The notes under the pieces: generated by a model | Databases searched by the model: none | What the model saw: only the letters and a program-made list of their open reading frames with translations | Told to the model about the DNA's origin: nothing | Position numbers and translations under genes: made by a program | Shown here: one piece after another, positions 27,046 through 35,141 of the stretch | Position numbering within the stretch: position 1 is the stretch's first letter | Layout of the letters: every line of letters starts with the position of its first letter | Assembly: GCA_944391465.1 (NCBI GenBank) | Contig: CALXTS010000008.1 | Coordinates: forward strand, 1 to 61,089 | Direction: 5' to 3' | Source: an uncultured Alphaproteobacteria bacterium | Lineage (GTDB): Bacteria; Pseudomonadota; Alphaproteobacteria; RF32; CAG-239 | DNA: 61,089 nt

Positions 27046-27082
27046 AAAAAAAGAGGATAAAACATTAAGTTTGTTTTATCCT
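27046..27082 (-). terminator. Terminator of the FlaF-like gene
   Basis: On the minus strand GAGGATAAAACA, a short loop and TGTTTTATCCTC are followed by TTTTTTT, about 70 bp after the FlaF-like stop and before lolC. Confidence 0.8.
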
Positions 27083-27150
27083 CCTCTCAATTTATAGAAT
27101 AATAATCACTGCAAAGGTCTTACAGATAAAGAATCAACAAACAAAATAAG

Positions 27151-27819
27151 CTAAGCCGATTTAACACCAGAAATCAGACCTTCAGAAATTTGCAAATTTG
27201 TCATAATCAGACTTTCCAAAGCCTTATCATTAATATTGTCAATATTCTTACCAATATCAAGCGTTTTACTTGATACATAGTCAGCCAATTTAACAAGATT
27301 AGTTTTAATCTCTTTAGGCATTTTACTATTCTTATCTTCCACCAAAGTCTTAATATATACCCAAAGTTTCATATTATTATCCAAAGCCGTCACAATTTCT
27401 TTACTATCATTATTTTCTTTAGCATTAGACAAATCAACGGCACATTTCAATAAAGAGAAAGCCTCCTCACGAGCCATTGAATTTTTAACAGCCTCTAATA
27501 ACCCCTCAGAAATCTGCATATTAATATTGATAAGATTAGCAAAATCATTTTTAGTCATATGAACGCCTTTAGAGAGAGTCAAACGCTCAACATACTTAGA
27601 CAAACTAAGAAGATTCTTCTTAATAGCTTCCGGAAGCAAATTCTTTGCATTTTTAAGAGATGTTTCAATCCCAACCCATAATTTCATATTTTCATCCAAA
27701 ACCGTCAATTTCAGAATATCATCATCACTATCCGCCACATTTGATAAATTTCTGGCATAATTCATCAAGACAGCTGCTTCATTTTCTGCGGTTTTAATCT
27801 GATTAATATTTTTTACCAT
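27151..27819 (-). CDS. Tandem-duplicated FlaF-like protein
   Basis: Protein of 222 aa with two homologous halves of about 100 aa. Half 1 has DENMKLWVGIETSL, LLPEAIKKNLLSLSKYVERLTL and NININMQISEGLLEAV; half 2 has DNNMKLWVYIKTLV, KMPKEIKTNLVKLADYV and TNLQISEGLISGV. The pattern N..LW..I, LP..I...L..L..YV and N..I.EGL is that of FlaF, a small alphaproteobacterial regulator needed for flagellin production. Position behind flgFGAH supports a flagellar role. FlaF is normally a single domain of roughly 110-150 aa, so the fusion is unusual. No flagellin or flbT is in the window. RBS AAAGGAAG. Confidence 0.65.
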   Translation of the reverse strand: MVKNINQIKTAENEAAVLMNYARNLSNVADSDDDILKLTVLDENMKLWVGIETSLKNAKNLLPEAIKKNLLSLSKYVERLTLSKGVHMTKNDFANLININMQISEGLLEAVKNSMAREEAFSLLKCAVDLSNAKENNDSKEIVTALDNNMKLWVYIKTLVEDKNSKMPKEIKTNLVKLADYVSSKTLDIGKNIDNINDKALESLIMTNLQISEGLISGVKSA

Positions 27820-27904
27820 TTCTGCTTCCTTTGTTTAAATTTTATTTTTAATATAGTTTAAATAGTTATTCTTTAAATAGCATTTGTTTAAATTTCTTTA
27901 AGGA

Positions 27905-28021
27905 GCTGCCTTTAATCGATTGGGGAAATAACTAAAGGCAGCACCTTTTGGGGAATTGACAGTGTATATTTGGGGACACTGTCTAAATTTTAAGAAAAAA
28001 TGGGGAGATTTTTTCTTAAAA
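27905..28021 (-). ncRNA. Candidate regulatory RNA: three perfect hairpins with C-rich loops between flgH and the FlaF-like gene
   Basis: Three perfect inverted repeats lie in a row: 27905-27914/27933-27942 (10 bp, 18-nt loop), 27958-27965/27976-27983 (8 bp, 10-nt loop) and 27988-28001/28008-28021 (14 bp, 6-nt loop). On the minus strand the loops read TTTCCCCAAT, TCCCCAAA (with the flanking base) and CTCCCC, and a fourth TCCCCA lies in the linker at 27949-27954. TCTCCCCA is complementary to the Shine-Dalgarno region TGGGGAGA of flgF, flgG and flgH. On the plus strand the same loops would display GGGGA. No T-run terminator is seen, so it may be part of the flgH 3' UTR or flaF leader rather than a separate RNA. 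Confidence 0.5.
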
Positions 28022-28053
28022 GGCACATAATAATAAGAAACTCTTCATAACTC

Positions 28054-28815
28054 TTAGAACGGAGCAATAATATCAAAAATCTGCCGTCCATAACGAGGTT
28101 GCTGAACATCGGAAATAACGCCCTGACCACCGTAAGAAACACGCAGTTCAGCAATTTTGCTTGATTCGATTGTATTATCGGAGCCAATATCGGCACGGCG
28201 AATAATTCCTCGAACAAACAAGCGTCTGACTTCATAACTAACTCTGATTTCCTGAGTTCCCTCAATAACCAAATTTCCGTTGGGCAAAACTTGTGTAACA
28301 ACGGCAGCCATCGTCATATCAATTTTTTCCTGACGATCAACTTTACCATCGGCAGAAATTTCCCGATTAGAATTAATATCAAACATTGCCGACGGATTAA
28401 CTGCATCTGGAAGATAATCTTTTAAATATGTTTCATACCCTGCAAAAGCGCTAATTCCCATAGAATCTTTATTATCGTCACGGTTCTGTTCCATCTCGTT
28501 TTCCATCAAAGCATTATCTTTTGCAGAAACCTTAACCGTAATAATATCGCCGACTTTCGATGCTCTCTGATCTTTAAAGAACCCGCTAGACCCCGGACGC
28601 CATAAAGAATTAGCACCTGCTTTTGCTTCTTTAACCTCGGGCATTGGCATTGACACAGGCTCGTATCCTTTAGCCTCAACCGGATTCACAATCGGATTAA
28701 GCGGAGGTTCTTGCCCGACTTGTTGCAATCTTGACCACATTCCGCAACCGGATAAGGATGTTGAAACAACCAGCAACAACGCCCCTTTCCATAAAATTTG
28801 TTTAGTATCACTCAT
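28054..28815 (-). CDS. flgH: Flagellar L-ring protein FlgH
   Basis: Protein of 253 aa with a lipoprotein signal (lipobox LSGC, Cys24). Conserved FlgH blocks are SLWRPGSSGFFKDQRASKVGDI (start of the ring domain), ITVKVSAKDNALMENE, LPNGNLVIEGTQEIRV and the C-terminal QQPRYGRQIFDIIAPF. It forms the outer-membrane L ring around the rod. It is the last gene of flgFGAH. RBS GGGGAG, matching the C-rich loop motif found just downstream. Confidence 0.96.
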   Translation of the reverse strand: MSDTKQILWKGALLLVVSTSLSGCGMWSRLQQVGQEPPLNPIVNPVEAKGYEPVSMPMPEVKEAKAGANSLWRPGSSGFFKDQRASKVGDIITVKVSAKDNALMENEMEQNRDDNKDSMGISAFAGYETYLKDYLPDAVNPSAMFDINSNREISADGKVDRQEKIDMTMAAVVTQVLPNGNLVIEGTQEIRVSYEVRRLFVRGIIRRADIGSDNTIESSKIAELRVSYGGQGVISDVQQPRYGRQIFDIIAPF

Positions 28816-28836
28816 TTTAATAGTCTCCCCACGCTA

Positions 28837-29550
28837 TTAATCATCAATTTCAACCAACTCAGGCCCCATAACCTTTGCCGTAAACTTTTTACCGCTTTTA
28901 ATATTCATCATCTGAACGCGAGCTCCCAAAGCTCCATCTTCAAGAGCCTCCGCTTTGGTCGTAATTTGAAGTCCTTTAGACTTATAAACAGCGGTAACTG
29001 TTTTACCCTTTTTAATAATGATAACCGGTCCCACATCTCTATCCGTAATCAAACGTCCGGCTTTAAGAGTTTTCTTTGCCTCAGACTTTTTTAATTGTTC
29101 CAAATCGGTAATATGATTTGACTTAATTCTGTTTTTGCGCATTTTTGTTTTTTCAAACATGCTTTCTGTCAGAACTTTTCCTTTTTCAATATCTTCAACC
29201 GGAACAAAGACTTCTTCTAAAAGAAAATAACGTCCGTTCAAAGAAGTTTTCGCATAAGAATTTCCATCGGCAAAAATTTCCGCATCGGCTGAGAACTTAT
29301 TTTGCTCTTCATCATATTTAAGATTAGTCACCATAACCCGAACATTTTGAGCACCCTCAATAGAGAATGACGTTTGTCCGCCAAAAATTTCCAGTTCCAA
29401 AGCATCATCGACACCTTCTTCGACAAATTCTTTTTTTACCGCATCGGCAATATCGTCCTGATTAAGTAAAACATACTCTGCCGCTTGCAAAACTGAAGCA
29501 TTCAGCATTAAAACTGCGGTTATGATTCCCCAAATTTTCATCAGCCCCAA
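28837..29550 (-). CDS. flgA: Flagella basal body P-ring formation protein FlgA
   Basis: Protein of 237 aa with a signal peptide (IWGIITAVLMLNASVLQAAEY), a middle domain and the SAF-like C-terminal domain typical of FlgA: YFLLEEVFVPVEDIEKGKVL, LKAGRLITDRDVGPV, VIIKKGKTVTAVYKSKGLQI, ARVQMMNIKSGKKF. It is the periplasmic chaperone for P-ring (FlgI) assembly. It lies 8 bp after flgG. Confidence 0.93.
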   Translation of the reverse strand: MGLMKIWGIITAVLMLNASVLQAAEYVLLNQDDIADAVKKEFVEEGVDDALELEIFGGQTSFSIEGAQNVRVMVTNLKYDEEQNKFSADAEIFADGNSYAKTSLNGRYFLLEEVFVPVEDIEKGKVLTESMFEKTKMRKNRIKSNHITDLEQLKKSEAKKTLKAGRLITDRDVGPVIIIKKGKTVTAVYKSKGLQITTKAEALEDGALGARVQMMNIKSGKKFTAKVMGPELVEIDD

Positions 29551-29558
29551 CCTTTTAA

Positions 29559-30347
29559 TTACTTCAATTGATTAACCGTACTAAGCATCTGATCTGCGGT
29601 TGAAATAATTTTAGAATTAAGTTCATAAGCTCTCTGAGCTGAAACCAACTCCGTAATTTCGGTAACGGCATCAACATTAGAAGTTGTCAAATACCCCTGC
29701 AAAATAGAACCGAAACCTTCAGTATCCGGATTATCTAAAATCGGCGCACCGGAAGCGGCAGTTTCCATAAACATATTATCTCCGATAGCCTCCAAACCGG
29801 CCTCATTGGGAAAAGTTGCAAGTTCCAATTGTCCGACATTAACCTCATCTGTTTCGCCGTCTTGTTTAACCCAAACCTCACCCGAAGCATTAACATAAAC
29901 CTCAACGGCATCTTCCGGAAGAGTAATCTCGGGCTGAACGATATAGCCGTCATGCGTAACGATTACGCCATCTCCGTTGCGTTGAAAAGCACCGTCACGA
30001 GTATAGCCGATACCTTTACCTTCAGGCAATTCAATTTGAAAATAACCACGTCCGCGAATAGCCAAATCCAAATCATTATCCGTCTTGGTCAAGCCGCCAC
30101 CGTCGGTAATTCTGTAAACCGCTGCGGTTTTAACACCCAAACCGAGTTGAATTCCGGAAGGAACGATTGTTTGGTCGGCAGAAGAAGCCGCCCCCGGTCT
30201 GATGATATTTTGATACAACAAATCATTAAATTCGGCTCTGCGTTTTGTAAAAGCGGTTGTATTCATATTCGCGATATTGTTTGAAATTACATCAACATTA
30301 GTCTGCTGAGCCAGCATTCCGGTTGCACCAATATCTAAAGCTCTCAT
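29559..30347 (-). CDS. flgG: Flagellar distal rod protein FlgG
   Basis: Protein of 262 aa, the exact usual size. N-terminal rod motif MRALDIGATGMLAQQTNVDVISNNIANMNTTAFTKRRAEF, a central domain with GRGYFQIELPEGKGIGYTRDG, and the C-terminal SNVDAVTEITELVSAQRAYELNSKII helix. Exported through the flagellar type III system without a signal peptide. RBS GGGGAG. The N-terminal motif is given here only to identify the rod family; it starts at residue 1. Confidence 0.97.
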   Translation of the reverse strand: MRALDIGATGMLAQQTNVDVISNNIANMNTTAFTKRRAEFNDLLYQNIIRPGAASSADQTIVPSGIQLGLGVKTAAVYRITDGGGLTKTDNDLDLAIRGRGYFQIELPEGKGIGYTRDGAFQRNGDGVIVTHDGYIVQPEITLPEDAVEVYVNASGEVWVKQDGETDEVNVGQLELATFPNEAGLEAIGDNMFMETAASGAPILDNPDTEGFGSILQGYLTTSNVDAVTEITELVSAQRAYELNSKIISTADQMLSTVNQLK

Positions 30348-30365
30348 TTATTTTCTCCCCAAAAA

Positions 30366-31109
30366 TTATGCCAGCTGCGCATAAGTTGAAATTGTGTTTG
30401 AAATACGTTCATGTTCATTATCAATCATTTGCTGAACATATTCATAACTACGTTGTAAATTAATCAATTTAGTCATTTCAGAAATCGGTTCTACATTTGA
30501 CTTTTCAACGGTTCCCTGATGAACGGACACCCCATCTCCGCCATAAATAACGGCATTTCCTTGCGTATTTTCAAACATAGTTCCGGCAATTTTAAGCAAC
30601 TTCTGATTATCGGCAAATTTTGCCAATTTCAAACGACCGATTAAACCGTTTTCCGTTAAGACATCTCCGTTTTCAGAAATTGTAATTTCTTTTTCTCCCG
30701 GAGCAAAAAAGAACGGCTCATTATTTTCAGATAAAACAACGGCACCGTCATTTGTAACCAGCTTACCTTCTGCATCTAAAGAGAACTGACCTTTACGAGT
30801 ATATTTTTCACCACCGGCGGTATCGACACAAAAGAAGGCATCCCCCTTAATAGCCACATCAAAAGTGTTACCGGTATGGAGCATCGAACCTTCAATAAAA
30901 TTCTGGAAACTACCGAAATCCTCGGTAAAGAAGAGTGGCTCGCTACCGACACCCTGAGCCTCAGGTGTTTGAACCAAAAAAGATGTAAACAAAGCGTCAT
31001 CTGTTTTGTAGCCGGAGGTATTCATATTAGCCATATTATTAGAAACAATATCCATCTGTTTCCATAAGGCCATCTGGCGTGATAACGCGATATAATTTGT
31101 ATTATCCAT
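30366..31109 (-). CDS. flgF: Flagellar proximal rod protein FlgF
   Basis: Protein of 247 aa from the ATG at 31109, chosen because GGGGAGAATATA precedes it; an ATG six codons upstream overlaps that RBS. Rod-family motifs: IALSRQMALWKQMDIVSNN and ANMNTSGYKTDDALF at the N-terminus, GDAFFCVDTAGGEKYTRKG in the middle and SNVEPISEMTKLINLQRSYE at the C-terminus. First gene of the flgF-flgG-flgA-flgH operon. Confidence 0.95.
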   Translation of the reverse strand: MDNTNYIALSRQMALWKQMDIVSNNMANMNTSGYKTDDALFTSFLVQTPEAQGVGSEPLFFTEDFGSFQNFIEGSMLHTGNTFDVAIKGDAFFCVDTAGGEKYTRKGQFSLDAEGKLVTNDGAVVLSENNEPFFFAPGEKEITISENGDVLTENGLIGRLKLAKFADNQKLLKIAGTMFENTQGNAVIYGGDGVSVHQGTVEKSNVEPISEMTKLINLQRSYEYVQQMIDNEHERISNTISTYAQLA

Positions 31110-31246
31110 TATATTCTCCCCAATCATTTGGATAATTTTTCAAAGTTGAAAATACATATGCAATAGTTGTGCCAATTTTTTAAAACACATTAATTTTATT
31201 TAAAACCAAAGAATAAGCCGGAAGAAAAATGTAAGAAAAGTGCAAC

Positions 31247-31275
31247 AAAAAAGAGGGAAGAAAATCTCCCCTCTT
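31247..31275 (-). terminator. Terminator of the zinc-ribbon gene
   Basis: On the minus strand AAGAGGGG..CCCTCTT forms a 7-bp stem followed by TTTTTTG. It lies about 95 bp past the stop at 31370. Confidence 0.65.
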
Positions 31276-31369
31276 CTTTCCATCCGCTTAAGTTTTATTT
31301 TAAACCATACGGATGAATAACACTGACGAAACTTTTGACACTGAGGTCTTCGTCCTAACCTCATTTTTT

Positions 31370-31720
31370 TTACCAGTGGCCACCACCCGTCGGGCGGCTT
31401 GCGCCGCACTTCGGACAGTATTCGTATCCATAATTATCCTGGATACGAGTATGCCACTCGTGGTGGCATGCCGCCCGCTGAGCCGCAAGATTGCGAGAAA
31501 ATTCCTCGCTTTCGCGGCGCTTTCGCTCCGCCTCGCGGTCGGCAGCTTCTTTTTCTACCCGATAGGTAGAGTAAGAAGCTCTACCTTCGAAATAGCGGCT
31601 GATATTTAGTGAGCCGGTTACTTCGAAACCGCAATGGCGGCACCGTGCATTACATTGCACGGGGTTCATCCCGCCGCAATACACGTCGGTAGAACCGCAC
31701 TTCGGACATACTAATGCCAT
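31370..31720 (-). CDS. Small double zinc-ribbon protein
   Basis: Protein of 116 aa starting MALVCPKCGST at 31720 behind GGAGG. It has an N-terminal zinc ribbon (CPKC..., then CRHCGF), a charged Arg/Glu-rich helical middle (KEAADREAERKRRESEE) and a C-terminal ribbon with HEWHTRIQDNYG and CPKCGASRPTGGG. It may bind nucleic acid or protein; no specific family is recognised. It follows a DHH-like gene on the same strand. The pair is visibly richer in G+C than the flanking flagellar and KH genes, which suggests transfer. Confidence 0.65.
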   Translation of the reverse strand: MALVCPKCGSTDVYCGGMNPVQCNARCRHCGFEVTGSLNISRYFEGRASYSTYRVEKEAADREAERKRRESEEFSRNLAAQRAACHHEWHTRIQDNYGYEYCPKCGASRPTGGGHW

Positions 31721-31830
31721 ATTTTTACCTCCGCACCAATTAAGGGCTGGCTTGGAGGATTTATTTTTTACCCATAACACGGCTGAGTTTCTTGACAGGT
31801 ATCAGCCAAATGACCTGTTTGAGAAAGAAA

Positions 31831-31851
31831 GAGAGAGCATATGCTCCCTCT
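31831..31851 (-). terminator. Terminator of the DHH-like gene
   Basis: On the minus strand GAGGGAGCATATGCTCTCTC is nearly self-complementary and is followed by a T-rich TTTCTTTC, 10 bp beyond the DHH-like stop. Confidence 0.6.
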
Positions 31852-31860
31852 CCTTATCTC

Positions 31861-32658
31861 TTAAGCAAAGAAGTCCACTACAAACTTCTCAATCGCCTTC
31901 TGGTCGGCATAGCCACCCCAGAAGCCGGAAGTCGGCAGGTTTCCACCAATCCAACCACCGAAGTGGCTATAGATGGTGTACCCTTCAGCCGTTTTGGCAC
32001 CGGTGTCTTCCCCCTGCAACAGCTTACACAACTCTCCGTTTCCGAAAAAGTTGCTTTCGCCGTCCTCTGAAAGGATCAGCAAACGCTGTTCCTTGTCAGG
32101 GTTGAAGAGGCGGTCGCATATGGTGGCCGTCTTGGAGTGTGACATCCGTACGATGGTCACACCGTTAACGGTTGTGGCAGCTGCGATTGCTCGCTCGGCC
32201 TCGGCCTCTTGTTCAGAGCTAATGCCCTGAGCGGCGCGATCGGCCAACCGAACGGCTGCTACCTCTTCCGGTGTGGCTCCCATAGAAAGCATACCCGGAA
32301 TGTAAGCGCAGTCGTTAGCTGCAACCAGTTGCTGGTAGCGACTTGGCTCAACGCCAAGCAGGTCAAGAACCTGCAGGAGTGAAGCCGGACGGCCTGCATT
32401 TTCGTTGTGGTGGTCTACCACAACGGCAGAAGCCGGAAGCTCAATGTCAAGCGCAAGCTCGACAAGAACTGGGCTCTTACCATCAGAAACTGCAGTTGCG
32501 ATTTCTTGTTGGTAAGCCGATGCCGCAGCACCCCAACCGAGGTGCTTATCAACTACCTCAACACCTGCCTCACGGCAAGCGTTGATAATCGCTACCATTT
32601 CGCCGTCATAACCTCCGGCGAAAACTACCATATTGTTGCTATTTACATTCTGTGTCAT
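31861..32658 (-). CDS. DHH-like phosphoesterase-family protein
   Basis: Protein of 265 aa. VVFAGGYDGEMVAI recalls the opening D..G..AA of DHH enzymes, VVVDHHNENAGRPASLL carries the namesake DHH (near residues 82-84), and AANDCAYIPGM a later conserved acidic block. C-terminal half: MSHSKTATICDRLF, ILSEDGESNFFGNG, and a Gly-rich HFGGWIGGNLPTSGFWGG, which resembles the DHHA1 GGG region. DHH proteins cleave phosphodiester or pyrophosphate bonds (RecJ, c-di-AMP and nanoRNA hydrolases). The exact substrate is unclear. Codon use and G+C differ from neighbours. Probably co-acquired with the zinc-ribbon gene. Confidence 0.6.
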   Translation of the reverse strand: MTQNVNSNNMVVFAGGYDGEMVAIINACREAGVEVVDKHLGWGAAASAYQQEIATAVSDGKSPVLVELALDIELPASAVVVDHHNENAGRPASLLQVLDLLGVEPSRYQQLVAANDCAYIPGMLSMGATPEEVAAVRLADRAAQGISSEQEAEAERAIAAATTVNGVTIVRMSHSKTATICDRLFNPDKEQRLLILSEDGESNFFGNGELCKLLQGEDTGAKTAEGYTIYSHFGGWIGGNLPTSGFWGGYADQKAIEKFVVDFFA

Positions 32659-33340
32659 AATCTCTTGAAGATTATGCCTTCCACAGCTTTTTCAACTGAT
32701 AAATAATCTGATATTTCTCTTTTCCGTCATTACATAGTTATTTCAAATTTGAATCACAGCCTACTATACTTCAACCGTGGGGACTTTTACTATTGCAACA
32801 ATAGTCCCTGTAAGAAAATAACTTATGCAAGATTTCAAAGTATCAAATCAATACCAATATCCAACTTCCACCCAAATGGTTTCCGTCAATTCTGCAAAAG
32901 GGTGTTCCAAGTTCATTCGCCAGCCGCTTATACTGCTGAAAAAATCCCTCAAAACGATAACTAAAAAACCCCGCAGTAAATATATAATATATTACTGATA
33001 AGCCCGGGAGACTTTAATAAATTTTGCCTCGTCACTGACAAAATTCTAGCCCCCGGATAGGGGTATATTATTTCAGTTATCTATATATTTGAATCTTGCG
33101 ATTCTAATCTCAGAATAACCTCTATAATAATCATGTCTAGGATTTAAACGTATCATATATTAGACATCACGTCTAGACAGAAAATTTTAAATATTTGTTA
33201 ATAATCTAATTGACGAATCGCTAAAATTATGGTATCATATGCCCATCATTCGGGAGAAAAACTTATATAGATTCAAACAATTATCTCCAATTTATTTCCC
33301 TCCTGGATTTTTATATCACTAAAAAATATCTTAACTTTTT
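32659..33340 (+). other. Long non-coding stretch with inverted repeats and a possible gene remnant
   Basis: No complete gene is supported here. The minus strand holds an open, startless stretch at 32843-33013 that reads protein-like (FFQQYKRLANELGTPFC, RIDGNHLGGSWILVLI), perhaps the end of a lost gene. At 33004-33056 CCGGG pairs with CCCGG, enclosing a 7-bp perfect stem (AATTTTG 33020-33026 / CAAAATT 33039-33045), and AGTAA/TTACT arms flank an AT core near 32975-32996. Further right the DNA is very AT-rich and carries CGTCTAGACA at 33170-33179 and the pair TGTCTA (33134-33139) / TAGACA (33161-33166). Confidence 0.45.
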
Positions 33341-33369
33341 TTGTCTAGACACCTGCTCGAAAATATGAT
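33341..33369 (+). promoter_or_regulatory. Promoter of the KH-domain gene with overlapping palindromic operator TGTCTAGACA
   Basis: TTGTCT (33341-33346), a 17-nt spacer and TATGAT (33364-33369) form a promoter 36 bp before the ATG at 33406. The perfect 10-bp palindrome TGTCTAGACA (33342-33351) covers the -35 box, where a repressor would block polymerase. A second near copy, CGTCTAGACA, lies at 33170-33179. The same palindrome occurs at 49901-49910. Confidence 0.6.
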
Positions 33370-33405
33370 ATATTTCTCTCATTCTAAACAAACGGGAGAA
33401 AAACG

Positions 33406-35112
33406 ATGGACGATACTCAAAACAATCTTGAAATTACCAGTATGGAAGGCGTTGATTGGCCGAGAATTGGCGGAGAAAAACATAATCTCGCCGATAAACT
33501 TAAAGAAATGGGCTTCATCGTTGAAAAAATCGGCCGTAGCGGATTTGACACCAGAAACAGTTATAAAATTAAAACCGCTGATGAAAAACTAACCCCTGAA
33601 GCTCTTACAAATGTAGAACAAGCTATTAAAAAAGTTAAAGAAATTGAAAAACAAGAAAACGAAGATAACTTCAAAAAAATCTTTAACAACAACACTCCCG
33701 ATGCCAACAAAACATACGCTGTTGTCGCCACCGGAGGATATAATCAAGATATATCCGTCCCTGAAGGATATAATTCCATCGCAGAAATAAGAACCGCATG
33801 CACGGCAGACCACAGATTAAAACTTTCCCACACCTACGATACTCTCTTTATCAATGAAGAGGCCATGAAAAAAGACAAACGCCGCCAAATCACTTTGTTT
33901 GTACCTAAAGAAATGATTGGTATGATTATCGGAAAAGGCGGTTCTCAAATCAAAGCGCTCGGGCAAAAATACGGTAAATATTTTAAAGTGGAACAAGATC
34001 CTCGCGAACGTAGCCATCTCAAAGCCAGTGAAATCAAATCTACTTTCTATCTTTTCAGATACACCTCTAATCCTGAGGAAATTTTAGGAAAAATAGATAT
34101 CAGCCTCGCCTCGTATCCGGAATTAAATGAACAAGACAGAAAAGAAGTCCTTGAATACATCCAATCAGAGATGCATGAAAGAGAAATCTATCAACAAAAG
34201 AAACAAGAAGAAAAACACCAAGAAGACCTAAGAAAACTTGAACATAACATAACCGAACATTTTGGCACAAACCTTCTGACTACAGACGATATCAAACTCG
34301 CCGAGGGAATTGCAAAATACCTGAAAGAAAATAATCAAACATTACCTGTTATTCCAACAACCGAAGAACTTAATCAAATAAATGAAAACATCAAATCAAC
34401 CAGAGAAGATAAACGTCGTGAAGAAGCCGCCAATCGAGAATGGGAAATTAATAACATAAAATCTGCAATAAGAAGTTTTATTGCAGATAATGAAAAAGAA
34501 GGTGAAATTATTCCTTCCGAACGTGTTGAGCAATTCGTCCGTGAACAGTTTCCTGAAAGTGCTTATGCCGAACAAATAATTGAAGAATCAAAAAACAACA
34601 TCCAGCGCCGACAAAAAAAGGCTGCTGCTAAAATAAAAGCTGTTAAAAATTTCAATAAAGTTGCGGCGGAAGAATTTGCCAAATTTTATGATAATTATGA
34701 AGATTCCGGTCCTCATAAAGAAAACTATTTTGACATTGTCGGAAGATCCAGACGCAGTTGGGGATACAGCATTATTGCATACCGCACGGGGAAAAGGCTT
34801 GGAATACTGGAAAACAGCTTTGATGATGTAAACGACTACGAAAATCCTGAATATAAAGACTTCATGGAACTTCGAGAGAAAATTGAAGAATTTAACACAC
34901 CTGCTTCTTTTGAAGAAATTCAAAACTATCTCGTTAATGGTCTTCCGTCAGAACAAGTTGAAGAAGAATCTCTGGAAGATATTCCTGAAGTTAAATTAAC
35001 CAAAGAAGAAATGAAAGAAATCAAAAAAGCCTCAAAATCCAAAGGACAAAAAATACAAGGAGGATTATCGGGATTAGCGGCTTTGCTTAAAGATGATAAA
35101 AGTAACTTTTAA
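33406..35112 (+). CDS. Large KH-domain protein of unknown function
   Basis: Protein of 568 aa, family not recognised. Residues 160-197 form a type I KH domain with ITLFVPKEMIGMIIGKGG (GKGG loop 176-179) and QIKALGQKYGKYFKV. The N-terminus (1-155) is mixed alpha/beta. Residues about 225-260 and 380-440 are charged helices or coiled coil (EKHQEDLRKLEHN, NNIQRRQKKAAAKIKAVKNF). A C-terminal domain has YFDIVGRSRRSWGYSIIAY. The end is Lys-rich. It has no catalytic motif and no resemblance to PNPase or NusA outside KH. Likely a cytoplasmic RNA- or ssDNA-binding protein, single gene, with a repressor-type palindrome on its promoter. RBS CGGGAGAAAAA. Confidence 0.7.
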   Translation: MDDTQNNLEITSMEGVDWPRIGGEKHNLADKLKEMGFIVEKIGRSGFDTRNSYKIKTADEKLTPEALTNVEQAIKKVKEIEKQENEDNFKKIFNNNTPDANKTYAVVATGGYNQDISVPEGYNSIAEIRTACTADHRLKLSHTYDTLFINEEAMKKDKRRQITLFVPKEMIGMIIGKGGSQIKALGQKYGKYFKVEQDPRERSHLKASEIKSTFYLFRYTSNPEEILGKIDISLASYPELNEQDRKEVLEYIQSEMHEREIYQQKKQEEKHQEDLRKLEHNITEHFGTNLLTTDDIKLAEGIAKYLKENNQTLPVIPTTEELNQINENIKSTREDKRREEAANREWEINNIKSAIRSFIADNEKEGEIIPSERVEQFVREQFPESAYAEQIIEESKNNIQRRQKKAAAKIKAVKNFNKVAAEEFAKFYDNYEDSGPHKENYFDIVGRSRRSWGYSIIAYRTGKRLGILENSFDDVNDYENPEYKDFMELREKIEEFNTPASFEEIQNYLVNGLPSEQVEEESLEDIPEVKLTKEEMKEIKKASKSKGQKIQGGLSGLAALLKDDKSNF

Positions 35113-35141
35113 TCAAAAATACTTTATTAAATTTGATTTTC

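Noticed and set aside
31752..32706. Plus-strand open frames opposite the DHH-like gene
   Set aside because: High G+C antisense shadows without RBS; the minus-strand product has coherent DHH-like motifs.
32749..32964. A 71-codon plus-strand open frame in the gap before the KH gene
   Set aside because: Composition is not protein-like and no ribosome binding site precedes it; the minus strand at the same place looks more like a gene remnant.
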